Shown here: piece after piece, positions 35,242 through 43,487 of the stretch
Position numbering within the stretch: position 1 is the stretch's first letter
Layout: each line of letters begins with the position of its first letter
DNA from: JAWVFM01 sp963771655
GTDB taxonomy: Bacteria; Actinomycetota; Thermoleophilia; Solirubrobacterales; 70-9
Assembly (NCBI GenBank): GCA_963771655.1
Contig: CAVYUG010000006.1
Coordinates: 124,001 to 188,000 of the forward strand
DNA: 64,000 nt
Direction of reading: 5' to 3'
Position numbers and translations under genes: made by a program
Notes under the pieces: generated by a model
What the model was told of the DNA's origin: nothing
Seen by the model: only the letters and a program-made list of their open reading frames with translations
Database searches by the model: none

Positions 35242-35903
35242 TTCGGGTCCCCATCGGCGCCGGCCGCGGGCTGCTTGGCCGGATAGGGCGGCACCACCCC
35301 GTGCTTGCGGACGAGGAGCACGTGCCATGCCACGAGCGCCACCACGGCAACCGGCAGCAGGATGACGTGGAAGGTGTACATCTGGCCGAAGTCGATGACG
35401 TTGAAGAAGCTGCCGACGCCGACCGAGTTGAGCCCGTCCTTGCCCTCGCTGGCGATCCATTGCGAATCGAAGTTCTGCTGCGAGAGGTAGCCGGTGAAGG
35501 CGGTGCCGATCGCGATCAGGAACAGCACGGCGCCGGTCACCCATGTCCACGAGCGCCCTCCGCGCCAGGCGCCCATGAAGAACTTGCCCCACAGGTGGAC
35601 GACCATCGTGAAGAAGAAGACCTCGACGCCCCAGAGGTGAAGGCTGTTGAAGAAGTGGCCGACGCTCGAAACGTGCCACCAGGTCGGCCCCTTGATGCCG
35701 AGGATCACGCCCGACGCGATGACGACGATCAGCGATGCGATCGTGGCGACGCCGAAGACGTAAATCCAGTTGGCCACGTAGGCCGGCTGCGCGTCGGGGA
35801 GGAGCTTCTCCGGCGGCAACGCCGCCACGGCCCGGCTGCGAACCCTTTCGGTCCACATGCGCCGCTCGCCCGCTCGACCGCCGGGGTTCGCCGGCTCAGC
35901 CAT
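35238..35903 (-). CDS. Cytochrome b N-terminal domain protein (b6-like)
   Basis: 221 residues. Four membrane helices carry the two heme His pairs: His 89 and His 103 (HLWGVEVFFFTMVVH) and His 179 and His 194 (HVILLPVAVVALVAWH). GTAFTGYLSQQNFDSQWI follows the third helix. This is the di-heme b core of bc/b6f-type complexes. No Rieske protein or cytochrome c gene is adjacent. It is preceded by a 67-residue membrane protein (8-nt overlap) and followed by the atypical subunit IV-position gene. Confidence 0.88.
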   Translation of the reverse strand: MAEPANPGGRAGERRMWTERVRSRAVAALPPEKLLPDAQPAYVANWIYVFGVATIASLIVVIASGVILGIKGPTWWHVSSVGHFFNSLHLWGVEVFFFTMVVHLWGKFFMGAWRGGRSWTWVTGAVLFLIAIGTAFTGYLSQQNFDSQWIASEGKDGLNSVGVGSFFNVIDFGQMYTFHVILLPVAVVALVAWHVLLVRKHGVVPPYPAKQPAAGADGDPK

Positions 35904-36102
35904 CGACGTCTCGTCCGCGCGTCGGGAACGGCAACAGGATGACCGCGATGAAGACCCCGATCATCAGGAGGATTACGACGACGTTTGCCACCGACATCTG
36001 GAAGAAGTGCCAATGGACGTAATGCGCCGGGGTGTTGAGGTTGATCAGCGACCCAAGGCTCAGCACGATCGCCAGGCTAGGTCCGGGCGCCTCCCGCGAC
36101 AT
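35896..36102 (-). CDS. Small membrane protein of the cytochrome b cluster
   Basis: 67-68 residues from ATG 36102 (an earlier GTG at 36141 adds 13 residues). The core is TPAHYVHWHFFQMSVANVVVILLMIGVFIAVILLPFP: a His/Trp-rich amphipathic segment leading into one membrane helix. The clustered His residues could bind heme or sit near the quinone site. It overlaps the cytochrome b start by 8 nt and the preceding stress-protein gene by 26 nt, so these genes are probably one transcript. Confidence 0.7.
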   Translation of the reverse strand: MSREAPGPSLAIVLSLGSLINLNTPAHYVHWHFFQMSVANVVVILLMIGVFIAVILLPFPTRGRDVDG

Positions 36103-36619
36103 CCGCGAGGCGCCCGGTACGGCCTGCGTAGTTCGCCGCACCTGCCTCGAGCCCGCAAGGAGGGTCGACGATGACGTGCACGATCGGTCGCATGAATTGG
36201 CGGAGGGCGCGGCGGACGAGGTCCCGCTCGAGCCAGTGCGACCGCCGGTGGGGCAGCGTGGCGATCACGATCTCGGTCGCGTCGAAGGAGACCAGTGCGT
36301 CCTCGATGGCGCGCATTGGATCGGCGTCGCCGATCCTGCCCCGGGCCCGAACACCCTCGCTCCGGAGCCGATCCAGGCAGTGGCCGAGGCGCATCTCGGC
36401 GCCCCGGCGGGCGGGGTCCTCGTCGGAGAACCAGTGCCGAAGCCGCGAGTTGAGCGCCGGCGCGACCACCAGGATCTCGCCCCGCGAACCGCGCGTACGC
36501 ACGACCTCGCGGAGCGCCGGGCCCTCGAGTGTTTGATTCGCGACCACGAGGACCCGGCGCATTCCGGGGGGAGGGGATTCTGCCCGCGCTCGCCGTGATT
36601 CAGGATCGAGGTTGGACAT
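36077..36619 (-). CDS. Universal-stress-like nucleotide-binding-fold protein
   Basis: Up to 180 residues; MRRVLVVANQTLEGPALREVV at residue 20 (ATG 36562) looks like the true beginning of the fold and is an alternative start. A Rossmann-like Usp/electron-transfer fold is suggested by RGEILVVAPALNSRLRHW, the acidic region ALVSFDATEIVIATLP and HVIVDPPCG at the end. The usual Usp ATP loop (GxxG-9x-G) is not evident. It is upstream of the cytochrome b genes on the same strand. A 10-bp hairpin immediately precedes ATG 36619. Confidence 0.65.
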   Translation of the reverse strand: MSNLDPESRRARAESPPPGMRRVLVVANQTLEGPALREVVRTRGSRGEILVVAPALNSRLRHWFSDEDPARRGAEMRLGHCLDRLRSEGVRARGRIGDADPMRAIEDALVSFDATEIVIATLPHRRSHWLERDLVRRALRQFMRPIVHVIVDPPCGLEAGAANYAGRTGRLADVAGGART

Positions 36620-36620
36620 C

Positions 36621-36646
36621 GCCGGCGACCCTAGGCGGTCGCCGGC
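36621..36646 (-). terminator. Strong hairpin between OsmC and stress-protein genes
   Basis: GCCGGCGACC-CTAGGC-GGTCGCCGGC is a perfect 10-bp stem with a 6-nt loop. On the minus strand it lies 53-78 nt after the osmC stop and directly before the next ATG. No T-run follows, so it is at best a Rho-independent-like element of GC-rich type; it could instead block the ribosome site of ATG 36619, favouring ATG 36562. Confidence 0.45.
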
Positions 36647-36698
36647 AACCCTCTGGCCAGCCTGAAGTTAGGAACCGGGAAGGCCTCTTGCCGCTACT

Positions 36699-37124
36699 TC
36701 AGCGTGACTGCGCCATCGCCCGGTCGCGTGGCACCGTCAGGAGCCGCTCCTCGAACGTGAAGCCCGCCTCCAGCGCGCGCCGAATCGGGCAGGTCTCGGC
36801 AACGCGCTCCAGGCGCCTCCGCTGCTCGGCGGAGAGGTCCCCTTCCAGATGCACCACGATCTTGCAGAAGCGTGGTGTCGCGTCGGGGTCGTAGGCGACG
36901 TCGACGCGCACCTCGCCGAGGTCCCAGTTGCGGCGCTTGGCGTACATGGCGACCATGGTGCCGATGCAAGAGGCGAGGGCGGCCGGAAGGAGCTCGTGCG
37001 GCGCCGGACCGGAGTCGGTCCCGCCGAGGTCGATCGGCTCGTCGGTGAGGATCGTGTGGCGGCCGTTGACGTCCACCTCGTTTGCGAGGGACTCGCCGAC
37101 GCGTCGTGCGGTTGCCGTGAGCAT
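36699..37124 (-). CDS. OsmC/Ohr-family peroxiredoxin-like protein
   Basis: 141 residues, typical for the family. The two redox Cys are in LAALASCIGTMVAMYAKRR-type context (ASCIGTM) and in VAETCPIRRALEAG. TARRVGESLANEVDVNGRHTILTDEP is the N-terminal sheet. The protein reduces organic hydroperoxides, or possibly persulfides in OsmC-like members, using thiols. It stands downstream of the BolA gene on the same strand and near the rhodanese/SQR module, which would fit thiol or persulfide stress. Confidence 0.87.
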   Translation of the reverse strand: MLTATARRVGESLANEVDVNGRHTILTDEPIDLGGTDSGPAPHELLPAALASCIGTMVAMYAKRRNWDLGEVRVDVAYDPDATPRFCKIVVHLEGDLSAEQRRRLERVAETCPIRRALEAGFTFEERLLTVPRDRAMAQSR

Positions 37125-37191
37125 GCACCGACGGTACGCGGCCGGCCGCCCCCGGCCATCCGGAGGAGCCCTCGTCTCCTCTACGTAGGGA

Positions 37192-37419
37192 CTACTTGGG
37201 TTTCGTCGCGATCGACAGCGCGTGGATCGAGCCGTCGTCCATCAGGTGCTGGACAGGGGCCCGAACCATCCGGTGCTGGTCGATGCGGCTGCGGCCCGCG
37301 AACTGCGGCGCGGCGACGATCGCGCGAAGGTGATCGCCTCCTCCTTCGTCGACGACCTCGACGTCCGCGCCCGGAAGCGCGGCGCCGATGAGGCGCTCGA
37401 TCTCGGCGAGGTCGGCCAA
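37192..37419 (-). CDS. bolA: BolA-family protein
   Basis: 75 residues from a TTG start. The conserved BolA core is IVAAPQFAGRSRIDQHRMVRAPVQHLMDDGSIHALSIATKP, with the invariant HRMV and the His-containing C-terminal strand. BolA proteins pair with monothiol glutaredoxins in iron-sulfur trafficking. It begins 9 nt after the fprA stop, so it is co-transcribed with fprA; an iron-sulfur link between the two is plausible. Confidence 0.85.
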   Translation of the reverse strand: MADLAEIERLIGAALPGADVEVVDEGGGDHLRAIVAAPQFAGRSRIDQHRMVRAPVQHLMDDGSIHALSIATKPK

Positions 37420-37428
37420 CGGAGTGCG

Positions 37429-38844
37429 TCAGCCGGCGACCGGCTGGCCCTTCGCGGCGGCTTCGAGCATGTCCTCGATCCGCACGAACTTGACCCGCGG
37501 CCGTCCGTGCGGCTTGCCGGCCTCCTGCTCGGCGCTGTCGATCAGCTCCCAGTCGGTCCACTCGACGTGGTCCGGCGCGCGCTCGGCGAGCAGCGCCTCG
37601 ATCGGCTCGACATCGTCGCGAACAGACGGCATCTTGTCCGCCTCGAGATCCTCGAGGATGTGTGAGACGGTCTCCTGCGCGTCCTTCTTGTTCGTGCCGA
37701 TGACGCCGCTCGGCCCGCGCTTGATCCAGCCCACCACGTACTGGCCGGGAACCTGGTCGCCTGACTCGGAGTCGACGACTCGGCCCTCGACGTTGGCGAT
37801 CGTTCCGCGGCCGTGGTCGAACGGAAGCCCCTCGAGGCCGACGCCACGGTAGCCGATCGAGCGCAGCACGAGCCCGCAGTAGAGGTTCTCGCGCTCGCCG
37901 GTGTCGCGGGCGCGGATGGCGCCGGAGTCGTCCTTCGCGAGCTCGTTGACGCCGAGCACGATGCTCTCGACCCTGCCGTCTCCCCGGATCTCGAGCGGGG
38001 AGCGACAGAACTTCATGACGATCCGCTTGCGCTTGCCCTCCGGCTCGCGACTCGCGAAATCGGTGAAGATGTCGACGTTGCGACGGTTCGTCGGCTCGGC
38101 GTCGTCGGATTCGAGCCACTCGCGGCTGGCCTCGTCGAGCTCGCACTCGGCCGGGTCGATGAGGATGTCCGCGTCGACCATCTCGCCGAGCTCGCGGACC
38201 TCGGGGTTGGTGAAGGCGGCCTGCGCCGGCCCGCGGCGGCCGAGCACGACGATCTCCTTCACGCCCGAGTCGGCGAGAACGTCGATCGAGTGATCGGCTG
38301 TATCGGTGCCCTGGAGCTCGTCGCGAGTGAGCGCGAGCATCCGGGCAACGTCGGCCGCGACGTTGCCGTTGCCGACCACGACCACGCGCTCGCAGTCCAG
38401 GTCGTACTCGCGGTCGGCGAAGTCGGGGTGGCCGTTGTACCAGGCGACGAACTCGGTGGCCGAGTGGCTGCCGGGCAGGTCCTCGCCGGGGATCCCGAGC
38501 TCGCGGTCGGTGCCGGTGCCGTACGCGTAGATGACCGCGTGGTAGCGCTCCGCGAGCTCGGCGGCGCTCAGGTGCTTGCCGACCTCGATCCCGCCGAAGA
38601 AGCGGAACCCCTCGCGGGCCGCCGTCTTCTCGTAGATGCGGATCACCGACTTGATCTTCGGGTGGTCCGGAGCCACGCCGGCGCGGACGAGGCCGAACGG
38701 GGTCGGCAGGCGGTCGAAGAGGTCGACATGCACGTGCACGTCCTCGGGTTTCAGCAGGTGCTCGGCGGCGTAGAATCCCGCCGGGCCGGCGCCGACGATC
38801 GCGACGCGCACGGGGTTCTCGGCGGTGCCGGGACGAGCGCTCAT
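37429..38844 (-). CDS. fprA: Ferredoxin/NADP+ reductase, FprA-like
   Basis: 471 residues starting MSARPGTAENPVRVAIVGAGPAGFYAAEHLL. FAD motif GAGPAGFYAAEHL and NADPH motif VVVGNGNVAADVARML are in place, together with PFGLVRAGVAPDHPKIKSV and VVGWIKRGPSGVIGTNKKDA, which are signatures of the adrenodoxin-reductase-like mycobacterial FprA. It passes electrons between NADPH and ferredoxin. It is downstream of the rhodanese gene (35-nt gap) and upstream of bolA. Confidence 0.93.
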   Translation of the reverse strand: MSARPGTAENPVRVAIVGAGPAGFYAAEHLLKPEDVHVHVDLFDRLPTPFGLVRAGVAPDHPKIKSVIRIYEKTAAREGFRFFGGIEVGKHLSAAELAERYHAVIYAYGTGTDRELGIPGEDLPGSHSATEFVAWYNGHPDFADREYDLDCERVVVVGNGNVAADVARMLALTRDELQGTDTADHSIDVLADSGVKEIVVLGRRGPAQAAFTNPEVRELGEMVDADILIDPAECELDEASREWLESDDAEPTNRRNVDIFTDFASREPEGKRKRIVMKFCRSPLEIRGDGRVESIVLGVNELAKDDSGAIRARDTGERENLYCGLVLRSIGYRGVGLEGLPFDHGRGTIANVEGRVVDSESGDQVPGQYVVGWIKRGPSGVIGTNKKDAQETVSHILEDLEADKMPSVRDDVEPIEALLAERAPDHVEWTDWELIDSAEQEAGKPHGRPRVKFVRIEDMLEAAAKGQPVAG

Positions 38845-38879
38845 GGGAACGCGGAAGGGTAGAGAACCCGGGCCGCGAT

Positions 38880-39368
38880 CTAGCCGCCCGACACCGTCGT
38901 GTAGCCGAGCGTCATCCAGTCGTGCATTCCGCCCCGGTAGTAGAGGATGCCGCCGGCCGGGTAGCCGGCGTCCAGAAGCATGCGGACGGCGTCCGGCGTC
39001 GCGACGCACTGGGGGCCGTTGCAGAAGAACGCCGTGATCACTCCGGCGTCCAGCTCGCCGAGACGGTCGAGCACCTCTTCGTGGGGGATTGAGCGCGCGC
39101 CGGGAATCGTCGCCTCGCGGTGGAAGTGTGGCTGGCGCGTGTCGACGAGCGGGCGGCCGTCCTCGAGGTGCGCAACGAGCTCCAGCTCGCCGATCGTGCG
39201 GACGCCGGGCGCGAGCTCGATCGGCTGGACGGTGCCCCACGCGGCATCGACCCTGAAGAGCCCATCGCCGAGCGACTGGGGCACCTGACAGGGATCTTCG
39301 TGGCGGGGCACGCGCTCGAGATTCACCGGTTGAGCTTGCCCAGCGGACGAGATGCGCACAATCGCCAC
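38880..39368 (-). CDS. Rhodanese-domain sulfurtransferase
   Basis: 162 residues, GTG start. The rhodanese fold is seen from VRTIGELELVAHLEDGRPLVDTRQPHFH to RGGMHDWMTLGY. The active-site loop is FFCNGPQCVATPDA, with Cys 116 aligned to the persulfide-carrying Cys and a second Cys at 121. An N-terminal extension of about 55 residues is outside the single domain. It is divergent from an SQR-like gene (89-nt gap), which suggests handling of sulfane sulfur made by that enzyme. Confidence 0.85.
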   Translation of the reverse strand: MAIVRISSAGQAQPVNLERVPRHEDPCQVPQSLGDGLFRVDAAWGTVQPIELAPGVRTIGELELVAHLEDGRPLVDTRQPHFHREATIPGARSIPHEEVLDRLGELDAGVITAFFCNGPQCVATPDAVRMLLDAGYPAGGILYYRGGMHDWMTLGYTTVSGG

Positions 39369-39457
39369 CGCTACCCGCCCTGCTGCGGGAAGATACGGAG
39401 CGCGGCTACGGCCGCCCGCGGTTAACCGGGGCGAGGGGGGATGGAAGGCTTCGAGCG

Positions 39458-40720
39458 ATGAGCCAGAGGCCCCGCATCGCGATCCTGGGCGCCGGCTTCG
39501 CCGGCCTCGAAACCGCCTTCCTGCTGCGGATGCGGTTGCGGGATCACGTCGATCTGAGGCTCGTCTCCGAGCGCCAGTCGTTCAGCTTTCGCCCCAACAC
39601 GATCTACGTCCCGTTCGGCGCCGATCCCGACGACCTCGTCGTCGACCTGGCGAAGCCGTTCCACCGCCGCCACGTCGAGTTCGTCGAGGGCGAGGTGACG
39701 GGCGTTGATCCCGACTCACACGAGGTCAAGCTCGGCGACGGGCGAGTCGTCGGCTACGACAAGCTCGTGATCGCCACCGGGGCCGACATGCGCCCCGCCG
39801 AGGTCCCGGGCCTCGCCGAGCACGCCGCGACTATCTGGACCCCCCGGAGCATGCTCGCGGTGCGCGAGCGCTTCGAGCGTGTCCGCGAGGACGCGAAGGA
39901 GGGCCGCCGCAGCCGGGTGGTGTTCCTGATCCCGCCCAACAACAAGTGCGCCGGGCCGCTCTACGAGATCGTGATGATGTTCGAGACCTGGCTGCGGCGC
40001 GAGGGGGTCCGCGAGCACGTCGACATCACGTGGTCGACCTTCGAGGAGACCTACATCCAGGCCTTCGGGCCACGCCTGCACGAGGTCGTCTCAGCCGAGT
40101 TCGCCGAGCGCGGCATCGATGGGCACACGGGCGAATCGGTCACCGAGATCACCCCGGGTGACGCGCGCTACACCGATGGCTCCGCCCGCGCGTTCGACCA
40201 TCTGATCGCCTTCCCGCCGTATGTCTCGGCCGTCAGCTACGACGCGCTCCCATCCGATGATCGCGGCTTCATCCAGACGGAGATGGTGACGCGGCAGGTC
40301 ACGGGGCAGCCGGACGTCTACGCGCCCGGCGACGCGGGCGACTTCCCGGTGAAGCAGGCGTTCCTCGCGTTCCTCCAGGCCGACACCGTCGCCGAGCACA
40401 TCGCGGCCGAGGCCGGCGCGCACGACTTCGAGAGGCCGTTCGATCCGGTTTCGATGTGCATCATGGAGATGTTCGACAAGGCGACGTTCGCCCAGGTGCC
40501 GCTCGAGCTCACGGGCGACCCGTCGAAGCCCGTCACGGTCCGTCCCGGAGCTGATGGGGACTACAAGGTCGGCACCGGCACGACGTGGCGCCTCGGCAAG
40601 AAGATGCTCGGAGCCACCGTCCCGATGCGCTTCCACGCGGGTGAGCCTTTCCACGCGGGCTTCGCGTGGCAGGCCATGGAGGTCGGGCTCAAGGGCATGT
40701 CGGCCGTGCTCGCCGACTGA
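39458..40720 (+). CDS. Sulfide:quinone oxidoreductase-like flavoprotein
   Basis: 420 residues. FAD motif IAILGAGFAGLETAFLLRMRL and the second FAD contact YAPGDAGDFPVKQAFLAFLQADTVAEHIA match the SQR/NDH-2 family. Only two cysteines occur: Cys 164 in PPNNKCAGPLYE and Cys 334 in SMCIMEMFD, the positions of the redox pair of SQR. The C-terminal region GAGV-like KMLGATVPMRFHAGEPFHAG would give membrane contact. Likely it oxidises sulfide to sulfane sulfur with electrons to quinone. It is followed by an ArsR regulator with a strong operator. Confidence 0.83.
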   Translation: MSQRPRIAILGAGFAGLETAFLLRMRLRDHVDLRLVSERQSFSFRPNTIYVPFGADPDDLVVDLAKPFHRRHVEFVEGEVTGVDPDSHEVKLGDGRVVGYDKLVIATGADMRPAEVPGLAEHAATIWTPRSMLAVRERFERVREDAKEGRRSRVVFLIPPNNKCAGPLYEIVMMFETWLRREGVREHVDITWSTFEETYIQAFGPRLHEVVSAEFAERGIDGHTGESVTEITPGDARYTDGSARAFDHLIAFPPYVSAVSYDALPSDDRGFIQTEMVTRQVTGQPDVYAPGDAGDFPVKQAFLAFLQADTVAEHIAAEAGAHDFERPFDPVSMCIMEMFDKATFAQVPLELTGDPSKPVTVRPGADGDYKVGTGTTWRLGKKMLGATVPMRFHAGEPFHAGFAWQAMEVGLKGMSAVLAD

Positions 40721-40732
40721 CCGGCTCAACAA

Positions 40733-40764
40733 ACAACTTCACGACTATATAGTTGTGTAGTTGT
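40733..40764. promoter_or_regulatory. 32-bp imperfect palindrome, ArsR-type operator
   Basis: The 32 bases from ACAACTT to AGTTGT read as an inverted repeat with 28 of 32 positions matching; the centre ACTATATAGT is a perfect 10-bp palindrome. It is an AT-rich island in GC-rich DNA, immediately before the ArsR gene start. ArsR/SmtB repressors bind such sites and autoregulate. It also lies 12 nt after the SQR stop, so it would control the regulator and the MMPL exporter. Confidence 0.8.
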
Positions 40765-40770
40765 TATACT
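40765..40770 (+). promoter_or_regulatory. -10 box TATACT of a probable leaderless promoter
   Basis: TATACT is a near-consensus -10 hexamer ending six bases before ATG 40777, so transcription would begin at or next to the start codon. No Shine-Dalgarno sequence lies between them. The operator covers the -35 region, giving simple steric repression. Confidence 0.55.
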
Positions 40771-40776
40771 GTCGCC

Positions 40777-41379
40777 ATGGCCGCGACGACGTCCATTCCC
40801 CACCCGCTCCCGGCTCCCCTCGTGCAACGCATCGCCGAGCGATTTCGCATCCTCGGCGAGCCGACGCGGATCACGCTTCTCGATCGCCTGCGCGAGGGGG
40901 AGGCGACGGTCGGCGAGCTCCAGGACGCGATCGGCGCCTCGCAGCAGAACGTCTCCAAGCACCTGGGCGTTCTCCTTCGCGCCGGCATCGTGAGCCGCCG
41001 GAAGGACGGCAACTTCTCGGCCTATTCCATCGCCGACCCGGTGGTCTTCTCGCTCTGCGAGGAGGTCTGCGGTGGTCTGCGTCGCGAGGCCGACGAGCTC
41101 GGCACGCTCCTCGGACCGGAGCGCTGGATGGACCGGCCCTCGACCGTCAGCCGCTGGCCGCTCGAGCGCGTCCTCTTCGCGCTCGCCGGCACGATGACGC
41201 TCCTGAGCGTCGTCCTGGTCGCGCTGGTCTCGCCGTGGTTCCTCCTCCTGACGGCCTTCGTGGGCGTCAATCAGTGGCTCTATGTGGTCGCCGGAGCGTG
41301 CCCGGCGTCCCTGATCCTTCGGCGCGCCTTCTGCCTCCGCTCGGTCGTCTATCCCGAAATCCCGACCACGGCTCGATGA
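40777..41379 (+). CDS. ArsR-family regulator fused to a DUF2892 (YgaP-type) membrane domain
   Basis: 200 residues from ATG 40777. Residues about 14-100 form the winged helix (RILGEPTRITLLDRLREGEATVGELQDAIG, SQQNVSKHLGVLLRAGIVSRRKDG). A helix with Cys 94 and Cys 98 (LCEEVCGGL) follows. Residues about 128-185 are two membrane helices ending in VAGACPASLILRRAF, the Gly-x-Cys-Pro pattern of DUF2892, the membrane part of the rhodanese YgaP. It is thus a membrane-tethered repressor; paired Cys and the neighbouring SQR suggest sulfide or persulfide sensing. It overlaps the MMPL start (ATGA). Confidence 0.88.
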   Translation: MAATTSIPHPLPAPLVQRIAERFRILGEPTRITLLDRLREGEATVGELQDAIGASQQNVSKHLGVLLRAGIVSRRKDGNFSAYSIADPVVFSLCEEVCGGLRREADELGTLLGPERWMDRPSTVSRWPLERVLFALAGTMTLLSVVLVALVSPWFLLLTAFVGVNQWLYVVAGACPASLILRRAFCLRSVVYPEIPTTAR

Positions 41380-43481
41380 ACGCGGTCGGGCCGATCGGGC
41401 GGCTTGGCCGCTACACGGCGACGCACGTTCGCGCCGTCGTCGCCGTCTGGCTCGTCGTGGCGCTGGCTCTCGGGTTCTTCGCCCCGAGGGTGGAGTCGGC
41501 GCTCTCAGGCGCAGGGTGGGAGACGTCGGGCTCGCAATCGGTCCGCGCGCGCCAGGCGATCGACCAGGGCTTCCACGGCCTCGGTAGCTACGGGCTCATG
41601 GTCATCGTGCACTCGCCGACGACGACCGTCAGCGAGCCGGCGTTCCGATCACGGGTGGCGGCGACGGAGCGGATCCTGAGCTCGAGCTCGGCGGTCAGCG
41701 CGGTGGTGCCGCCGCGGCCGGGCGTCTCGATCTCCCGCGACGGCCACACCGCCGTCGTCCAGGCGGGCGCCGCCCGCGACTCGAACGGGATGGTGAGAGC
41801 CGCCGATTCGCTCAAGGGCCGCCTCACTGATGCCGGGCGCGGCGGCATCTCGGTCCACCTCACCGGCGCATCGGGCATGTGGTCCGACTTCAACGCCGCC
41901 AACCGCAGCGCCATGCTTCGGTCCGAGTTCATCTCCTGGCCGGTCACCCTGGCGATTCTCGTTCTCGCCTTCGGCTCGCTCGTCGCGGCCGGCCTTCCCC
42001 TGATGCTGACCATGATCGGGCTGCTCGCGGCGGCCGGCTCGCTCTATTTGGGCACGCTCCTGCTGCCGGTCTCGATCTGGGCGATGAACTTCGCCCTCAT
42101 GTTCGCGCTGGCGCTGGGCATCGACTACGCGCTGTTCATCGTCTATCGCTTCCGTAGCGCCTTCTTCGGCTCGCGGCTCGACCCCGTCGAGGCGACCGCG
42201 CAGACGATGGACACCGCGGGCAAGGCCGTGCTCTTCTCCGGGCTCACCGTCCTCATCTCCCTGACCGCTGTGATGCTGGTGCCGAGCCCGGCCTTCCGCT
42301 CGATGAGCCTCGGCATCATGCTCGCGGTCCTCTTCGTCCTCGCGGCGACGCTGACCCTTCTGCCGGCGGTGCTGGCGAAGCTAGGCCCACGGGTCGACCG
42401 CCTGGCGCTCCCGTGGGCTCACTCGGGGGAGCATCGCTCGCCTCGCTTCGCAGCCTGGGGCGAGCGCCTCTGGCGGCGACCGCTCGCGTTCGGGATCCCG
42501 GCGCTTGCGATCCTGCTCTTCCTCGCCTTCCCGGTCACGCAGCTCGAGACGGCGATGCCGTCGATCAAGGTCGTCCCAGCCGGCGACTCATCGCGGGTCG
42601 GGTACGCCCAGGCACAGGCTGCCTTCGGCCCGGGCGCCACCGGCCCGCTTCAGATCGTGGCTGCGAGTGGCAACGCCGCCGCCGCTGGGGCGGTCGCGAG
42701 AAACGATCCCGGCATCGCCCAGGTCCTTCCCATCGATCGAGGCGGCCGGTCGGCGCTCATCACCGCGATCCCGAACCAGGATCCCTCAAGCCCGGCGGTC
42801 GGGCGCACGATCGACCGCCTGCGCGGTGAGCTCCCGCCCGGCACGCTGGTCGGCGGCGCCGTCGCTGAGAACCACGACCTTCAGGCCGCGCTGGCTGCGA
42901 AGACACCGCTCGTCATCGGCGTCGTTCTGGCGCTCGGCTTCCTGCTGCTGGTCTTCGCCCTGCAGGCGCCGCTGATCGCGGCCGTGGGGGTCATCACGAA
43001 CCTCCTCGCGACGGGTGCTGCGTTCGGCGTCGCCAAGTGGATCTTCCAGGACGGCGCCCTCCATTCCCTACTCGGCTTCCAGTCGCAGGGCTTCCTCGAT
43101 GCCTGGGGCCCCGTGTTCTTCTTCGCGATGATCTTCGCGATCTCGATGGACTACACGGTGTTCCTCCTCTCCTCCGCGAAGGAGCACTGGGACCGGAGCG
43201 GGGATCCGAAGGAGGCAATGGTTGGCGGCCTCGCCCACTCCGGCCGGGTCATCTTCGCGGCCGGCGCCGTGATGGTTGCGGTCTTCCTGACCTTCGCACT
43301 CTCCGGGCCCCTCCCGCCGAAGGAGATGGGGATCATCCTCGGCGTGGCGGTCCTCCTCGACGCGATGCTGATCCGGCTGCTCCTGTTACCGGTACTGCTT
43401 CGATTGCTGGGCAAGTGGGCGTGGTATCTGCCGCGCTGGGCACACCGGGTGCTCCCGGACGTCCGCTTCGGCCACGCCTGA
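41376..43481 (+). CDS. MMPL/RND-family exporter
   Basis: 701 residues from ATG 41376. About twelve membrane helices occur in two halves, each preceded by an extracytoplasmic loop. RND-style segments include GIDYALFIVYRFR in the first half and FAISMDYTVFLLSSAKEHW in the second, both with the conserved Asp-Tyr pair. The protein uses proton motive force to export lipids or small molecules. It is translationally coupled to the ArsR-DUF2892 repressor, so its substrate is probably tied to the regulator's signal. Confidence 0.9.
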   Translation: MNAVGPIGRLGRYTATHVRAVVAVWLVVALALGFFAPRVESALSGAGWETSGSQSVRARQAIDQGFHGLGSYGLMVIVHSPTTTVSEPAFRSRVAATERILSSSSAVSAVVPPRPGVSISRDGHTAVVQAGAARDSNGMVRAADSLKGRLTDAGRGGISVHLTGASGMWSDFNAANRSAMLRSEFISWPVTLAILVLAFGSLVAAGLPLMLTMIGLLAAAGSLYLGTLLLPVSIWAMNFALMFALALGIDYALFIVYRFRSAFFGSRLDPVEATAQTMDTAGKAVLFSGLTVLISLTAVMLVPSPAFRSMSLGIMLAVLFVLAATLTLLPAVLAKLGPRVDRLALPWAHSGEHRSPRFAAWGERLWRRPLAFGIPALAILLFLAFPVTQLETAMPSIKVVPAGDSSRVGYAQAQAAFGPGATGPLQIVAASGNAAAAGAVARNDPGIAQVLPIDRGGRSALITAIPNQDPSSPAVGRTIDRLRGELPPGTLVGGAVAENHDLQAALAAKTPLVIGVVLALGFLLLVFALQAPLIAAVGVITNLLATGAAFGVAKWIFQDGALHSLLGFQSQGFLDAWGPVFFFAMIFAISMDYTVFLLSSAKEHWDRSGDPKEAMVGGLAHSGRVIFAAGAVMVAVFLTFALSGPLPPKEMGIILGVAVLLDAMLIRLLLLPVLLRLLGKWAWYLPRWAHRVLPDVRFGHA

Positions 43482-43487
43482 GCCTGG

